NCBI GenBank assembly: GCA_026770025.1
Contig: JAMXDE010000035.1
Coordinates: forward strand, 558,001-622,000
Length of the DNA stretch: 64,000 nucleotides
Source of the DNA: Craspedostauros australis
Taxonomy: Eukaryota > Bacillariophyta > Bacillariophyceae > Mastogloiales > Achnanthaceae
Reading direction: 5' to 3'
The position numbers were made by a program, and so were the translations under genes. The notes beneath the pieces are model-generated. The model had not been told where the DNA came from. It was given only the letters and a program-made list of their open reading frames with translations, and searched no databases. This document shows, one piece after another, positions 45,568 through 55,519 of this stretch. Each line of letters begins with the position of its first letter. Within the stretch, counting starts at the first letter, position 1.

Positions 45568-46926
45568 ATGACAGCCAAGATCGCAAAACCACCCAGCCAG
45601 GATGTTCGCAGTACCAAGATGTCTTCCAACAACATGGGCGCGCCGAAACCTGGACTGCGTAAGCACTCTTCCGAAATCAAACGTGCGACGTCGCCATCTG
45701 CGACACCGAAGATGAAGAGTGTCAAGAAGACAAGCAACAACAAGGGCAAGACGAAGAAGAAGATCACCGCCACGTCGAAACGCAACGGCAAAATCGCACC
45801 AGCAATATCACCGCAGGTTGTGTTGAACATGTCCAACGTGATTCCAAGGAATTCCTACTCCCACTGGCACTCCGATTCTTCGTCATCATCTTCATCATCA
45901 TGCTCGTCATCCTCATCATCATCTTGTTCGGTGTCCTCTGTGGATTTGGATGTTTCCGTTTCATCTGATGAAGAATCGTCGGATTCATCATCGTCGTCAT
46001 CTTCATCTTGCGGATCATCGTCATCCTCATCGTCGTCATCTTGATCTGTGTCGTGCTCTTCGTCATCCGATGACAATGAGGAGGAAGAAAAGAAGGTGGA
46101 GCAACTTGCGATGGCGGCCAGACGCCGCAATATGTTGAAAAGACTAAGGCAACCTGTGACAAGCAGCAGCACAAGAAGAAGAAGAAGAGCAAGGGTCGGA
46201 AGCAACCCAGAAAGCAATCCAGGAAGACGAAGGAAATGGAAAAGACGAAGCAGAGGGTTGGACGATCCAGGAAGCTGGCAGTGTGTCCCAAGAGGACGCC
46301 CGAAAAGCCACCAAAGAAAGCAAACAAACCAGTCACAAAAAACAAAGCAGAATACGAAGAAATCCCCAAAGAAGAGCCAAGGCGCCCCCGTGTCATATGT
46401 AAGCGATAATAGCATGAGCGACAGCAATGTCAGCAGCTCAGCAAGATCGGTGGAATCGGACGGGCGCAAAGTGATGCATGGCACCACCTCGAAATCGACC
46501 AACAGACACATTTCGCGTTCTGGCAAGCGCCCAACCTCCAAGGACCCCAGCCGTCGCAAGCGTTCTGTGTCCGGCGAGTCTATGCGACGCCTCCCATCGT
46601 TGCAATCCGTCTCCTCCCGAGATCCGTCCATCACGCTGGATCAAGCATGCCTGTCCAAGATTGGCGTCGCCAAGAAACGATCCAGCGGCCCTAAATCGAC
46701 AGTCTCCTCCACTTCCGTCGCATCGTCCACATCACCCAACCAGCGACCCACTTCACCCCCTCCGCGTGCCGGTGCAAAGATCCGGTACTTCAACGACAAT
46801 CCCACCCGATCCATGTCGTTGGAGGACCCCGTCACGCACCAGAGCGAGCGCCACGCACGCCCTTCCGTCCCATTGCGCCGGGGTACGATGTCGGAGCGCA
46901 AGCATCGTACCAGCATCAGCATTTAG
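45568..46926 (+). pseudogene. Ser/Lys-rich locus A (broken or unresolved multi-exon gene)
   Basis: From ATG 45568 a basic N-terminus (MTAKIAKPPSQDVRSTK, KKTSNNKGKTKKKI) leads into a long Ser run, ending at TGA 46042-46044. Copy B has TGC at the same place. A second, Lys-rich frame (RKLAVCPKRTPEKPPKKANK and onward) is open in both copies and ends TAA 46407-46409, just after a donor-like GTAAGC (46399). A third stretch, in the first frame, runs to TAG 46924-46926 (YFNDNPTRSMSLEDP, TMSERKHRTSISI). This could be several exons of one gene or a decaying copy; I could not find a splice pattern joining all parts. The product would be a basic, Ser-rich, probably nuclear protein of unknown function. 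Confidence 0.45.
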
Positions 46927-47355
46927 GTGGCAGAGAATAGCATGGTGCATGCTGGTACTGCAGCAGCAGTGGAGGGAAGGGTCCTTGTGAGCTTTGATAA
47001 AACTCTCTAGTACTAGCATGAGTGAACCATAGTACTATGGAATTCTTGCGAACATGGGCACTACGCACATTCTCCAACTTGCTAGGGCTCCGAGTAGTAT
47101 GAAGGATTCCAGTTTGTGCAACAGCGACTGGCGTGTCAGAAAGCAACATGGTCGAATTGTGTCATGCCGTTTCACGACAGACAAAGGGCGTCCACGAAGA
47201 AAGAAGAACAATCAATACGTTCCGTTCTGTGGTTGGTTGTAGCAAGGTGGACGATTAGTCATGATCAGGATGACATGACCAGCAATACTGCACACAGCAT
47301 AGACGTAGACAGCAGACTGAGTGGTTTTGTGTTAACTTTAGACTTACGTCTTTCC
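46927..47355. other. Region between convergent loci, part of the duplication
   Basis: Nearly identical to 56870-57298. No gene supported. Confidence 0.5.
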
Positions 47356-50300
47356 TTAGACCATTTGACAGGCGGATTGGACTGGTCCCGGACATTGCGT
47401 ACTTGCGTCATCGATGACGTACGTCTCTGCAGCTAAGTCACACAGTTCTTCCCGGGCACAATCTTCACAATCGCGAGCATCTGCGGAACATTCTCCTGCC
47501 CTGATGATGATATCATTGACTGCATCATCAGAGGCGCCGAGACCAAGACACGCTTCCGCATCGGCACATGCACCATCTTCAATGACCAAACTTCCTGGAA
47601 GTTTGCCATCGCTGGATTCATTAGAATGCACATTAGCACAAGCGAGGAACCCAACGCATGCATTCTTTCCGATGAAGATATTCGCCACGACCGGTGCCGT
47701 GGTAGTCCCTTGGTTGCTTCTGCGACCACCACGGATGCATGCATTTCCCACTCCAGTGCACCCTCCCTTTTCGACTCGTACATTGCCAAAAATGTTCACT
47801 GCAAGGCTCGAGCACACTCGGGGACCGAGACAAGCTTGCGGTCCAATCACCCTGTATCCAACCTCAGCATCAGCATTAGGCTGGGTTGGGGTAAACGAAG
47901 CAAGCCCGTCGCAAGGTCGGAATCCTCCTCTGCAACTGTCAAGTATGATGGTGTCAGGGTACACGTCGTTGCAACTTCCTCTGGAAGTGCAGGAATTGTC
48001 AGTCACTGTCATCACACCAGCTGAAGGCGAGGTGATGCAAGCCTCAGAACCAACGCAGCACGAACCATCGCAAGCTGAAGCGAGCGCAGATCCTGTCCCA
48101 GTGTAGAGCTTCATAGACGCCACTGCGTCCAACAGTGCCTGCGTCACGCTCGCATCGTTCTTGATCTTGTCAAAGCGTTTCTGCGCCACCTGTTGTGTCA
48201 CGATGTTGGGTGTTCCTTCATGACTGCATCCAAAGATGCTCTTGATCATCTTGCCCTTGTCACCGAGGGCGTTGACCGCAGCGACAAAGTTCGCGCATGT
48301 GTCTGTTGCATCACCACAAAAGACGCCGCCAGTGACCGCATGAAACGTCGATGAGTCATCTCCCGGTGTTGCGAGACATCCGACGGCGAATGCTGGGGCT
48401 GAAGTTGGGGCCGATGTAGGGGCTGAAGTGGGAGCTTGTGTTGGGGTCGATATTGGTGCTGAAGTTGGCGCGCTAGTCGGCGCCGATGTCGGTGCGCTGG
48501 TCGGTGCTGAAGTTGGCACGCTAGTCGGCGCAGCAGTGGGGCCCGACGTTGGTGCGCTGGTCGGTGCCGAGGTAGGGGCCGACGTTGGTGCTGAAGTTGG
48601 CGCGCTAGTCGGCGCCGATGTCGGTGCGCTAGTCGGTGCTGAAGTTGGTGCGCTAGTCGGCACCGATGTCGGTGCGCTGGTCGGTGCTGAAGTTGGCACG
48701 CTAGTCGGCGCAGCAGTGGGGGCCGACGTTGGTGCGCTGATCGGTGCCGAGGTAGGGGCCGACGTTGGTGCTGAAGTTGGAGCCGAAGTCGGGACGCTTG
48801 TTGGAGCGCTAGTCGGTGCTGAAGTTGGTGCGCTGGTCGGTGCTGAAGTTGGCACGCTAGTCGGCGCAGCAGTGGGGCCCGACGTTGGTGCGCTGGTCGG
48901 TGCCGAGGTAGGGGCCGACGTTGGTGCTGAAGTTGGAGCCGAAGTCGGGACGCTTGTTGGAGCGCTAGTCGGTGCTGAAGTTGGTGCGCTGGTCGGTGCT
49001 GAAGTTGGCACGCTAGTCGGCGCAGCAGTGGGGCCCGACGTTGGTGCGCTGGTCGGTGCCGAGGTAGGGGCCGACGTTGGTGCTGAAGTTGGAGCCGAAG
49101 TCGGGACGCTTGTTGGAGCGCTAGTCGGTGCTGAAGTTGGTGCGCTAGTCGGCACCAATGTCGGTGCGCTGGTCGGTGCTGAATTTGGCACGCTAGTCGG
49201 CGCAGCAGTGGGGGCCGACGTTGGTGCGCTGGTCGGCGCCGAGGTAGGAGCCGATATTGGTGCTGAAGTTGGCGCGCTAGTCGGCACCGCTGTCGGTGCG
49301 CTAGTCGGTGCTGAATTTGGCACGCTAGTCGGCGCAGCAGTGGGGGCCGACGTTGGTGCGCTGGTCGGCGCCGAGGTAGGAGTCGATGTTGGTGCTGAAG
49401 TTGGCGCGCTAGTCGGCACCGATGTCGGTGCGCTGGTCGGTGCTGAAGTTGGCGCGCTCGTTGGGGCGCTGGTCGGTGCCGAGGTCGGCGAAGCAGTTGG
49501 AGCTGTTGGGGATGGTGTGGAAGGTGACGTGGCAGGCGTTGGGAAAGGGGTGGGGGAAAAAGTTGGAGAGTCTGTGGGCAAGGTGTCTTTGCCAATACAG
49601 TACTCATCCACCTTGTCACCAGTGGGATTGTTGTTGCTGTCGTTGCCTCCCTTTGGGCAGGCCCCGTCGACATCGCTGATGATGTAGACTTTGTCGGAGT
49701 CGCACTCCGTCTTCGTCATGCATCCTCTGCAGCTATCAACACTGCCGCATCCACCAGGAGGGACGACGAGGTCGGTCCTCATCCTGTCATGGAAGCCCAT
49801 CTTTTCACATGACCCATCGGCGGCACAGCCACCAGCACCAATGGTCAGGCTGCCTGCATACTTGCCCGCAGTCCCATGGTTGACAGTGGAATGGGCATCC
49901 TTGCAGGCACTGCTGCCAACGCACGCATTCTCGCCAATGTCGACATGGCTGCGGAAGCGATATGACGGTGCTGATTGCTCCACACGACGGCCAGCTGAGT
50001 TGCATGCGTCTGATCCGATACATGCACCGGTCTGGATGGTGACATCACCATGAGAACGACGCCCCACTCCCTCACAAGAATGAGGGGTGGTGCATGCCAT
50101 CTCACCAACAAAGGTGACTCCTGTGATGGACGGGTTGATCTCGTTCTCATTCATCAACTCACATGCACTTGCACCAGTGCAGGAAGAATCAAAGATGAGG
50201 GGATTGGGGCCCATATCCTTGCAGGCGCTGTCACCAGTACATGCCGTGATGGCGATGGTCATAAATGGAGGAGAGTTGGAGGCGGAACCGGTGACTGAGG

Positions 50301-51012
50301 TGCATCCTGAGGATCCTTGGCAGCATGGGTCTGCGACAGCAGGCGACTGGGCCATTCCGATGGTCATGCACGCCTCCTCCATTGCATCCGCTCGCTCGGT
50401 GATGAGGATTGCGTTGGTGGCAGCGACCAACGCCAACTGCCCAGCAAGCACGTCATGCGACGCGTACTGGTTGAAGAGCTTGCGTGCAGCTCCTTCACCG
50501 AGGTCTCCTGCACATCCGAAGAAGTTCTGCAGCTGCTCGGATTCCTTGACGGCGGTCACTGCCTTGCGGCAGGATGGCTTGGCAGAGTTACAGATGATGG
50601 TCTTGGCGCTTGCCTCTTGTGGTGTGAGGGGGGTGGTGCCATCCGGCTGGCAAACGACCTCTATGGTGGAATCGAAGACGGTTGAAGCAGCTGATGGTTT
50701 GGATGTTGGCAGGCGGGTGGACTGGGAGGTCGGCGAGGCAGTTGGCGACCCAGTAGGCAATGCGGTTGGCGCTGTTGTTTCCGCACCAGCCGGGTTCTCA
50801 GTGGGTGGCACTCGGTTGCCCTTGTTGCCCTTGTTGCCCTTGTTGGTGTTTGCGTCATCGTCGACATCCTTGAGGATGCGGGTCTTCATCATTGCTGTGT
50901 GGAGTTCCTTGGTTGGATCCACGGGAGTTCTGTTGCCGCGGAGGACAGCATGGGTCATTGCCGTGTTGGCGAGAGCGATAAAAGCCACGAAGGCTGCCTT
51001 GACGTAGAGCAT
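47356..51012 (-). CDS. Secreted PTSA-repeat mucin-like protein with two Cys-rich end domains
   Basis: 1218 residues. A signal peptide (VKAAFVAFIALANTAM, cleavage near THA) is followed by a GNKGNKGN run and a Pro/Thr/Ser stretch. Next is a Cys-rich domain (about 110-475) with repeated small motifs such as ACIGSDACNSAGRR, ENACVGSSACKDAHS and GGCAADGSCEKMG. A PTSA repeat stalk of about 360 residues (about 505-865) comes next, then a second Cys-rich domain (about 870-1218) with the same motifs (NACIRGGRR, KNACVGFLACANVHS, GACADAEACLGLG). The two end domains are homologous, so the protein is a dumbbell. Thr/Ser in the stalk are likely O-glycosylated. It is probably a cell-surface, mucilage or adhesion protein. 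A damaged partial copy lies at 57299-58499. Confidence 0.85.
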   Translation of the reverse strand: MLYVKAAFVAFIALANTAMTHAVLRGNRTPVDPTKELHTAMMKTRILKDVDDDANTNKGNKGNKGNRVPPTENPAGAETTAPTALPTGSPTASPTSQSTRLPTSKPSAASTVFDSTIEVVCQPDGTTPLTPQEASAKTIICNSAKPSCRKAVTAVKESEQLQNFFGCAGDLGEGAARKLFNQYASHDVLAGQLALVAATNAILITERADAMEEACMTIGMAQSPAVADPCCQGSSGCTSVTGSASNSPPFMTIAITACTGDSACKDMGPNPLIFDSSCTGASACELMNENEINPSITGVTFVGEMACTTPHSCEGVGRRSHGDVTIQTGACIGSDACNSAGRRVEQSAPSYRFRSHVDIGENACVGSSACKDAHSTVNHGTAGKYAGSLTIGAGGCAADGSCEKMGFHDRMRTDLVVPPGGCGSVDSCRGCMTKTECDSDKVYIISDVDGACPKGGNDSNNNPTGDKVDEYCIGKDTLPTDSPTFSPTPFPTPATSPSTPSPTAPTASPTSAPTSAPTSAPTSAPTSAPTSVPTSAPTSAPTSTPTSAPTSAPTSAPTAAPTSVPNSAPTSAPTAVPTSAPTSAPISAPTSAPTSAPTSAPTAAPTSVPNSAPTSAPTLVPTSAPTSAPTSAPTSVPTSAPTSAPTSAPTSAPTSAPTSGPTAAPTSVPTSAPTSAPTSAPTSAPTSVPTSAPTSAPTSAPTSAPTSAPTSGPTAAPTSVPTSAPTSAPTSAPTSAPTSVPTSAPTSAPTSAPTSAPISAPTSAPTAAPTSVPTSAPTSAPTSVPTSAPTSAPTSAPTSAPTSAPTSAPTSAPTSAPTSAPTSGPTAAPTSVPTSAPTSAPTSAPTSAPTSAPISTPTQAPTSAPTSAPTSAPAFAVGCLATPGDDSSTFHAVTGGVFCGDATDTCANFVAAVNALGDKGKMIKSIFGCSHEGTPNIVTQQVAQKRFDKIKNDASVTQALLDAVASMKLYTGTGSALASACDGSCCVGSEACITSPSAGVMTVTDNSCTSRGSCNDVYPDTIILDSCRGGFRPCDGLASFTPTQPNADAEVGYRVIGPQACLGPRVCSSLAVNIFGNVRVEKGGCTGVGNACIRGGRRSNQGTTTAPVVANIFIGKNACVGFLACANVHSNESSDGKLPGSLVIEDGACADAEACLGLGASDDAVNDIIIRAGECSADARDCEDCAREELCDLAAETYVIDDASTQCPGPVQSACQMV
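48421..49491. repeat. Coding minisatellite with 12-bp units and a higher-order period
   Basis: The basic unit encodes PTSA. A marker variant (GGCACGCTAGTCGGCGCAGC on the plus strand) begins at 48515, 48695, 48851, 49007, 49187 and 49319. The steps are 180, 156, 156, 180 and 132 bases, all multiples of 12. The two 156-base blocks are nearly identical, pointing to recent unequal exchange that keeps the frame. Confidence 0.9.
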
Positions 51013-52519
51013 CTTTGCTGTTGTCTTCGTTGCCGTCGTGAGACTGTTTGGTTCTGCACATCGGGCGCATTTGTAGATGTGTATGTATGCGTACGTGCCA
51101 CAAGAATGGGTTGGTACGGATCACGTATGGGTCGAGATTGGCAATGCGAGCATCATGCATAAGTTTGGTGGCGAGTTCCGTCCCACGAAGAACGGCAACG
51201 ATTGTGAGTGTTGCAGTGATGTGTTCGTTTGTGTGAGCGTAATTGTTGGTGTGTGAAATGACGCAATACGTGGTGGCGAGCAATGACAACGACAGCAATC
51301 AATGAAGATTAACGAGATCCATCAATCGACGCAACGTCGTGACGATCCGATCACGTCAAGATTGCGCACACAGGAGGCATCAGTTGCGCAGACGAAGGGA
51401 AGGGGAGAGAAGGAACGTGATGGAAAAGAGCAGCTTGAGTTAATTCGGCTTGGAGGTGCGGGATTTGAGCACCTTGATGTGGAGTGGCGCGTGTCGGACA
51501 TTGGCATGACACGAGGCATCCTGAACGAGACGGTCGCCATCGGCAGGCGCCGCAGCACCGCTGCATAACGAGCCGCGAAGATTGACTGGAACGTAGTAGG
51601 TATGGTGCTCACACTCGTAAGTATCTTGCATCTTGAGCGTTGGTGCGTGCTGCCGTTTCACCAGTGCTGCTGCTTCATCTGCGACACTATCCGCGGTTCG
51701 CGTGCGTCTTGACGTCGGTTTTGCAAATGAATGCACTCTCCGTTGTGTAGGTGTGCGTGTGCATCTGCGCGTGTGCGTTGTCGATTCTTCCTCATGCATC
51801 AGCTCGGCTTCCATCCCCCTTCCTTCGTGATGTGCGCGTACCTTTTGAGCTGTTTCTCTTCGTTGCGACCTCAGAGGGGCTTGTCGTCTCCTCGCAACGC
51901 TTGCTGGTTGTTAGTTGATGGCTGGCTGTTGGCGTTTCCGATCTGATGATTGATCTGTTTTATGAGACTTTGTGTCAATTTCGGAGGCAACGAGGTGATT
52001 CCTGTGAGTATGTTTCGCGGTGTTCTTAGTACACCCTTCCTCTGAAGGAAGATTGGGGGATCAGTGATGGTCAATTCTTCTTTCGAAGGAAAACCGCCCT
52101 CTGAAGGAAGGTTTCCGCCCTCTCAGGAGACAGCCAACCGGAAACACCTCCAAACGCAAACTGGAGACCATACTTGTTGAGAAATCCACTTGCCGTCAAT
52201 TCAGAGTCCTTCTTTCACACAAATTGTGCCATTGTTTCGTTTTGTTTTGTTGTTGTTGTTTTCTTGTTCTTGTTCTTGGTGGCGAATCATGAGGCCAAAA
52301 TTTCCATCTTGTCGCACAATTTCCCTTCTCCATTTTGTATTCACACTTCGCATTCATTGTCCCACTCGCACAATTCTCTTCATCTGGTGTGCCACTGACA
52401 TGTTGCTGATCTGCATGTGGTGTGCCACTGACATGATGCTGATCTTCATGCGGTTTCAGAGTATTACATCTGTTATTCCTGACATGCACTGCGTAAAAAC
52501 AAGACGGTGTTTTCGTTAC

Positions 52520-52690
52520 GAGCCCCTCGAGCGGGTCGACCTGCACTTAGAAATGGGCATTCTAATTCTTGGTCTGCGATATCCAAACCAAGCACATATT
52601 CGCAATCCTTGTAATCTCCTCATAAGGAATCAAGCAATACATTTTTAGTTATGTCCTAGTTGAAGTTTTACGGATCTATCTATGCAAACA
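52520..52690 (+). repeat. Dispersed repeat, uninterrupted copy
   Basis: Counterpart of 44574-44742. It continues past the point where LTR2 is inserted in the other copy. Confidence 0.8.
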
Positions 52691-53925
52691 TATCAGACAG
52701 GTGGTCCAACAGGACAAAATTCGTTGTTTTTTGCCGAAGCTTCAATGTTCTTGGGAATCTGTTCTGAGATACCCAGTCACGGAAGACATTCTGAAGGTGT
52801 CGTTTGTTTGGTGCGCGATAATTACACATTGACATGTGCCAAATCGTTCGACATTAGAGAGTTATCGCTTGTAACGTTAAGCCATCCCCTGACCCTGTCG
52901 ATGTGACATGGATTGGGAAGCCTCCCCAAACCTACGCCGTGACATTGAATCTTGGAAGGATTGGAATGAATCATAGTAATTGTACGATGACGTCATCAAG
53001 GATGTCTAGCCTTATCTATGCTTTAGGGTGGCCTTCCTCGGTGCAAGATTCTGACAATAGGAATTCTGATCTTCTCCGTTTTTGTTTCCATTCACAGCAA
53101 GCAAAAATGGATGTTCAACGCTTCCACATGCATGTTCGTGCTTGTTGGTATCGTTGCCTCCTGTTCCGTTTCAGTGTTTCTGCCATGCGGGTCATATGTA
53201 GGACTTGCCTTGAGTGTACTCTCACCCCAGATTTCCCCAAAGCACAGCCCCAACCATCCTCCATCCCCAGACTGCCGTCGGCCCATCCACTGGCAGGCAG
53301 AGGTGACCCACAAGCTCTGGCACATGGCACTGCAACAGCGGTCTAGTCGGAACCACGCGCTTCACGAGGAGGGAGAGCGCGATGTGATGTCCCAGCGCAT
53401 TCGAGTCTACTGTCAAGCCCTCCAAGAGCCGCCACCGTGGGCCGTCTTCACCCACCTTCGCCAGCTCGCCCAGCAGCTCCCAACATCGAAACCGCAACAG
53501 GCAGAATGACTGCTCACTCTGCTACATGCCATGTCCCACATCGCCGCTCCCGCTTCCCCCGTGCAAACAGCGTGGATGCGTCGCCACGTCTCCCAGCCCG
53601 CAAGCTGGATCCCCGCAGCTGACCGTGTGAGCGCTGCCCCATTTCCTTCCGTTGATGTCCAGTGACATTTAGCGTACCACACATGCTCTCATTACATCTC
53701 CACCATCCGATGCACACAATCGAATACACCACAAGGACAGCGACCTACCCAACATCATCTGTTCCCACTGTATGAATAAATTTATAACTCAAGGATTAAC
53801 CCTCTTATGAGGCTGCGCCGGTGGCGCTTTTCTCCGACTCCTTTAAACTTCGTGCAGGGCGCAAAGGTGTTAGGAATTGAGGGTACGACTTTGTCGGAAT
53901 ACCCGTAATTGCCGCACCTCCCAAC

Positions 53926-53991
53926 ATTGTTCGTCACAGCTTTGAATATTATTCGTCACATGTTCGGAGACTATTTGTCACACCTTTGTAT
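53926..53991. repeat. Three 22-bp tandem units
   Basis: Units begin ATTGTTCGTCACAG, ATTATTCGTCACAT and ACTATTTGTCACAC. The TCGTCACA core is conserved at exact 22-base spacing, close to two helical turns. Confidence 0.7.
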
Positions 53992-54716
53992 ACCATGTCA
54001 TTATGACTATGACTAAGCATACGGACGCGATTGATACCTGTATAACCGCGAGGAGGATAGCCTGTCCTCTGGTAACGTAAGGAAGACACCCACGGCGGAT
54101 CAGGAGGTCCCGATACCACGCCAACCATGGCAACCATCCAGACGACGACGTCGATCAGAACAGCATGTCCATGGGCAAGTGACGCACCTTCTTCAGAGGA
54201 CAGCACGCGCCCCTCCTGCGGACAAGAACATCCGCAGGTTTGGAAACATCAGAAAGGATCAGAACATCCACAGGTTTGGAACATCACCAAGGGTGACATC
54301 GGCTATGAGGCGATGGTGTCATGAGGATGATGACAGGAAGCATGAGACAGGCAAGTGCTCAGAGCTGCAGATCCCTACCATGCAAACGTAGACAGCTACG
54401 GCAATGCAGAGACAAGGAAGCAAGAACAGAGCATGATGAATGAAGAGGGAAGCACCTAAGAGACAACAGGACGCCCCGTGTCGTTACCGCGGCAGATGCC
54501 TGTTGAGAAAACGAAATCAGAAGAGAAAGTGAGATTGTGCTCACAGTTCTAAAACGGTACAGTTTCTAACAGCAGATTAGAATTTAGTACTAACTATAAC
54601 CCCGGATTTCCAACACAAAGGGAGCTCGGAATCCATGTATCATTGGATATATTGTATGTATCTCAGTCGTCCACTGTGCGGCTACTCGTGCTGTTGCTGG
54701 GGGCTGGGTGAACATG

Positions 54717-55519
54717 TGTTGGCAAGTTCCGTGATTGGAAACCTACGATTGTGGAAGATGGTGTTGGTTGATAGTCGTTCGTTTGCTATTTCATTACGTT
54801 GGTACTCCGATCCTATCAGTGTCTGTTCTCTTGCCCGATGCTCTTGGCGCATTTGTTTGTTTCATAGATTAGGTCTCCAACTATGAGTCGGTACACAAGA
54901 TGCTCTCTCGCTGCTCTTCGTATTCTCTCTCTCTCTCTCTCTCAATATCATGTACTTGCGCTACATGATACTCCGTGTTCGATGCGTACTCCGCATTCAA
55001 CACTCCGTTTATTCATTCCTGGTTCCTATTCCATGAGTACTTACCATTTGAACTCCTGTTCGTGTATCCATGATCTCGATGCCCTTCGGTCATTGAATCT
55101 TCACCTTCTGACATGGAGACAGATGTCGACGTGGTGACACGATGACATCCTGTCAACATCAGTAAGCGTCCTTCTGCTCTCCAGATGTCATGTTCCATTG
55201 ATGATGCAATGGTCTGTCAGATGATATCGTCATCTGAGGTTTAGTTGGGAGGTACCTCAAGATTCGCTTGGTACCATACGTTTCCATTGATGGATGGACG
55301 GACGATATTCCTGATTCTCTCAGAAATCGTCGATTGCAAATTTCCTCCAGAAATTCTGCTCATTTTCGTGTGTTCCATTTCTGCTGTGATTCTGACGAAT
55401 CACAGCATACTATTGACACGAATGTAGTTATACCGTCCAAACATGTATCAGAGAATAGCGGGTGAACGATGCACATATACACGTACATCTCGACATATAC
55501 TCACATGTACATCTCGACA
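54717..55519 (-). repeat. LTR3: diverged copia LTR (803 bp)
   Basis: Same ends and orientation as LTR1 (TGTTGGCAAGTTCCG ... CATCTCGACA). The flanks ACATG and CTGAT do not match. As with LTR2, it adjoins the start of the duplicated Ser/Lys-rich locus, here three bases before ATG 55523. Confidence 0.88.

Larger units (their letters stand above)
45563..47398 (+). repeat. Segmental duplication, copy A
   Basis: It corresponds to 55520-57342. From about 46263 to about 47392 I saw no differences between the copies apart from the constant offset (10057). The 45563-46260 part has scattered substitutions and short indels. Beyond 47399 the similarity continues into the mucin gene tail at clearly lower identity. 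Confidence 0.88.
51013..54716. other. 3.7-kb gene-poor region with decayed repeats
   Basis: No gene is supported. It includes the promoter side of the mucin gene, a 33-bp tandem pair (GGTGTGCCACTGACATG units at 52386 and 52419), the dispersed repeat 52520-52690 and a 22-bp triplet repeat (53926-53991). A frame at 53111-53509 contains THKLWHMALQQRSSRNHALH, which faintly resembles the LW-x-RN-x3-H motif seen near the end of some non-LTR retrotransposon proteins; it is too short to call. Confidence 0.5.

Noticed and set aside
46042-46044. TGA in locus A as a selenocysteine codon
   Set aside because: The other duplicate has a normal Cys codon there, but the surroundings are a Ser run of low complexity and another frame is preserved instead, so a simple nonsense change or non-coding status is likelier.
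45764-46634. Minus-strand Asp-rich frames (and 55719-56577)
   Set aside because: They read the Ser-codon runs backwards. They contain no recognisable domain, although the true frame on the plus strand is itself uncertain.
48428-49687. Plus-strand Gly/Val/Ala repeat frame, and a minus-strand Arg/Leu/Gln frame at 48246-49673
   Set aside because: Both are other-frame readings of the 12-bp repeat in the mucin gene, whose own frame has a signal peptide and Cys-rich domains.
53103-53509. Remnant of a non-LTR retrotransposon
   Set aside because: The LWHMALQQRSSRNHALH resemblance is too short and no other element feature is nearby.
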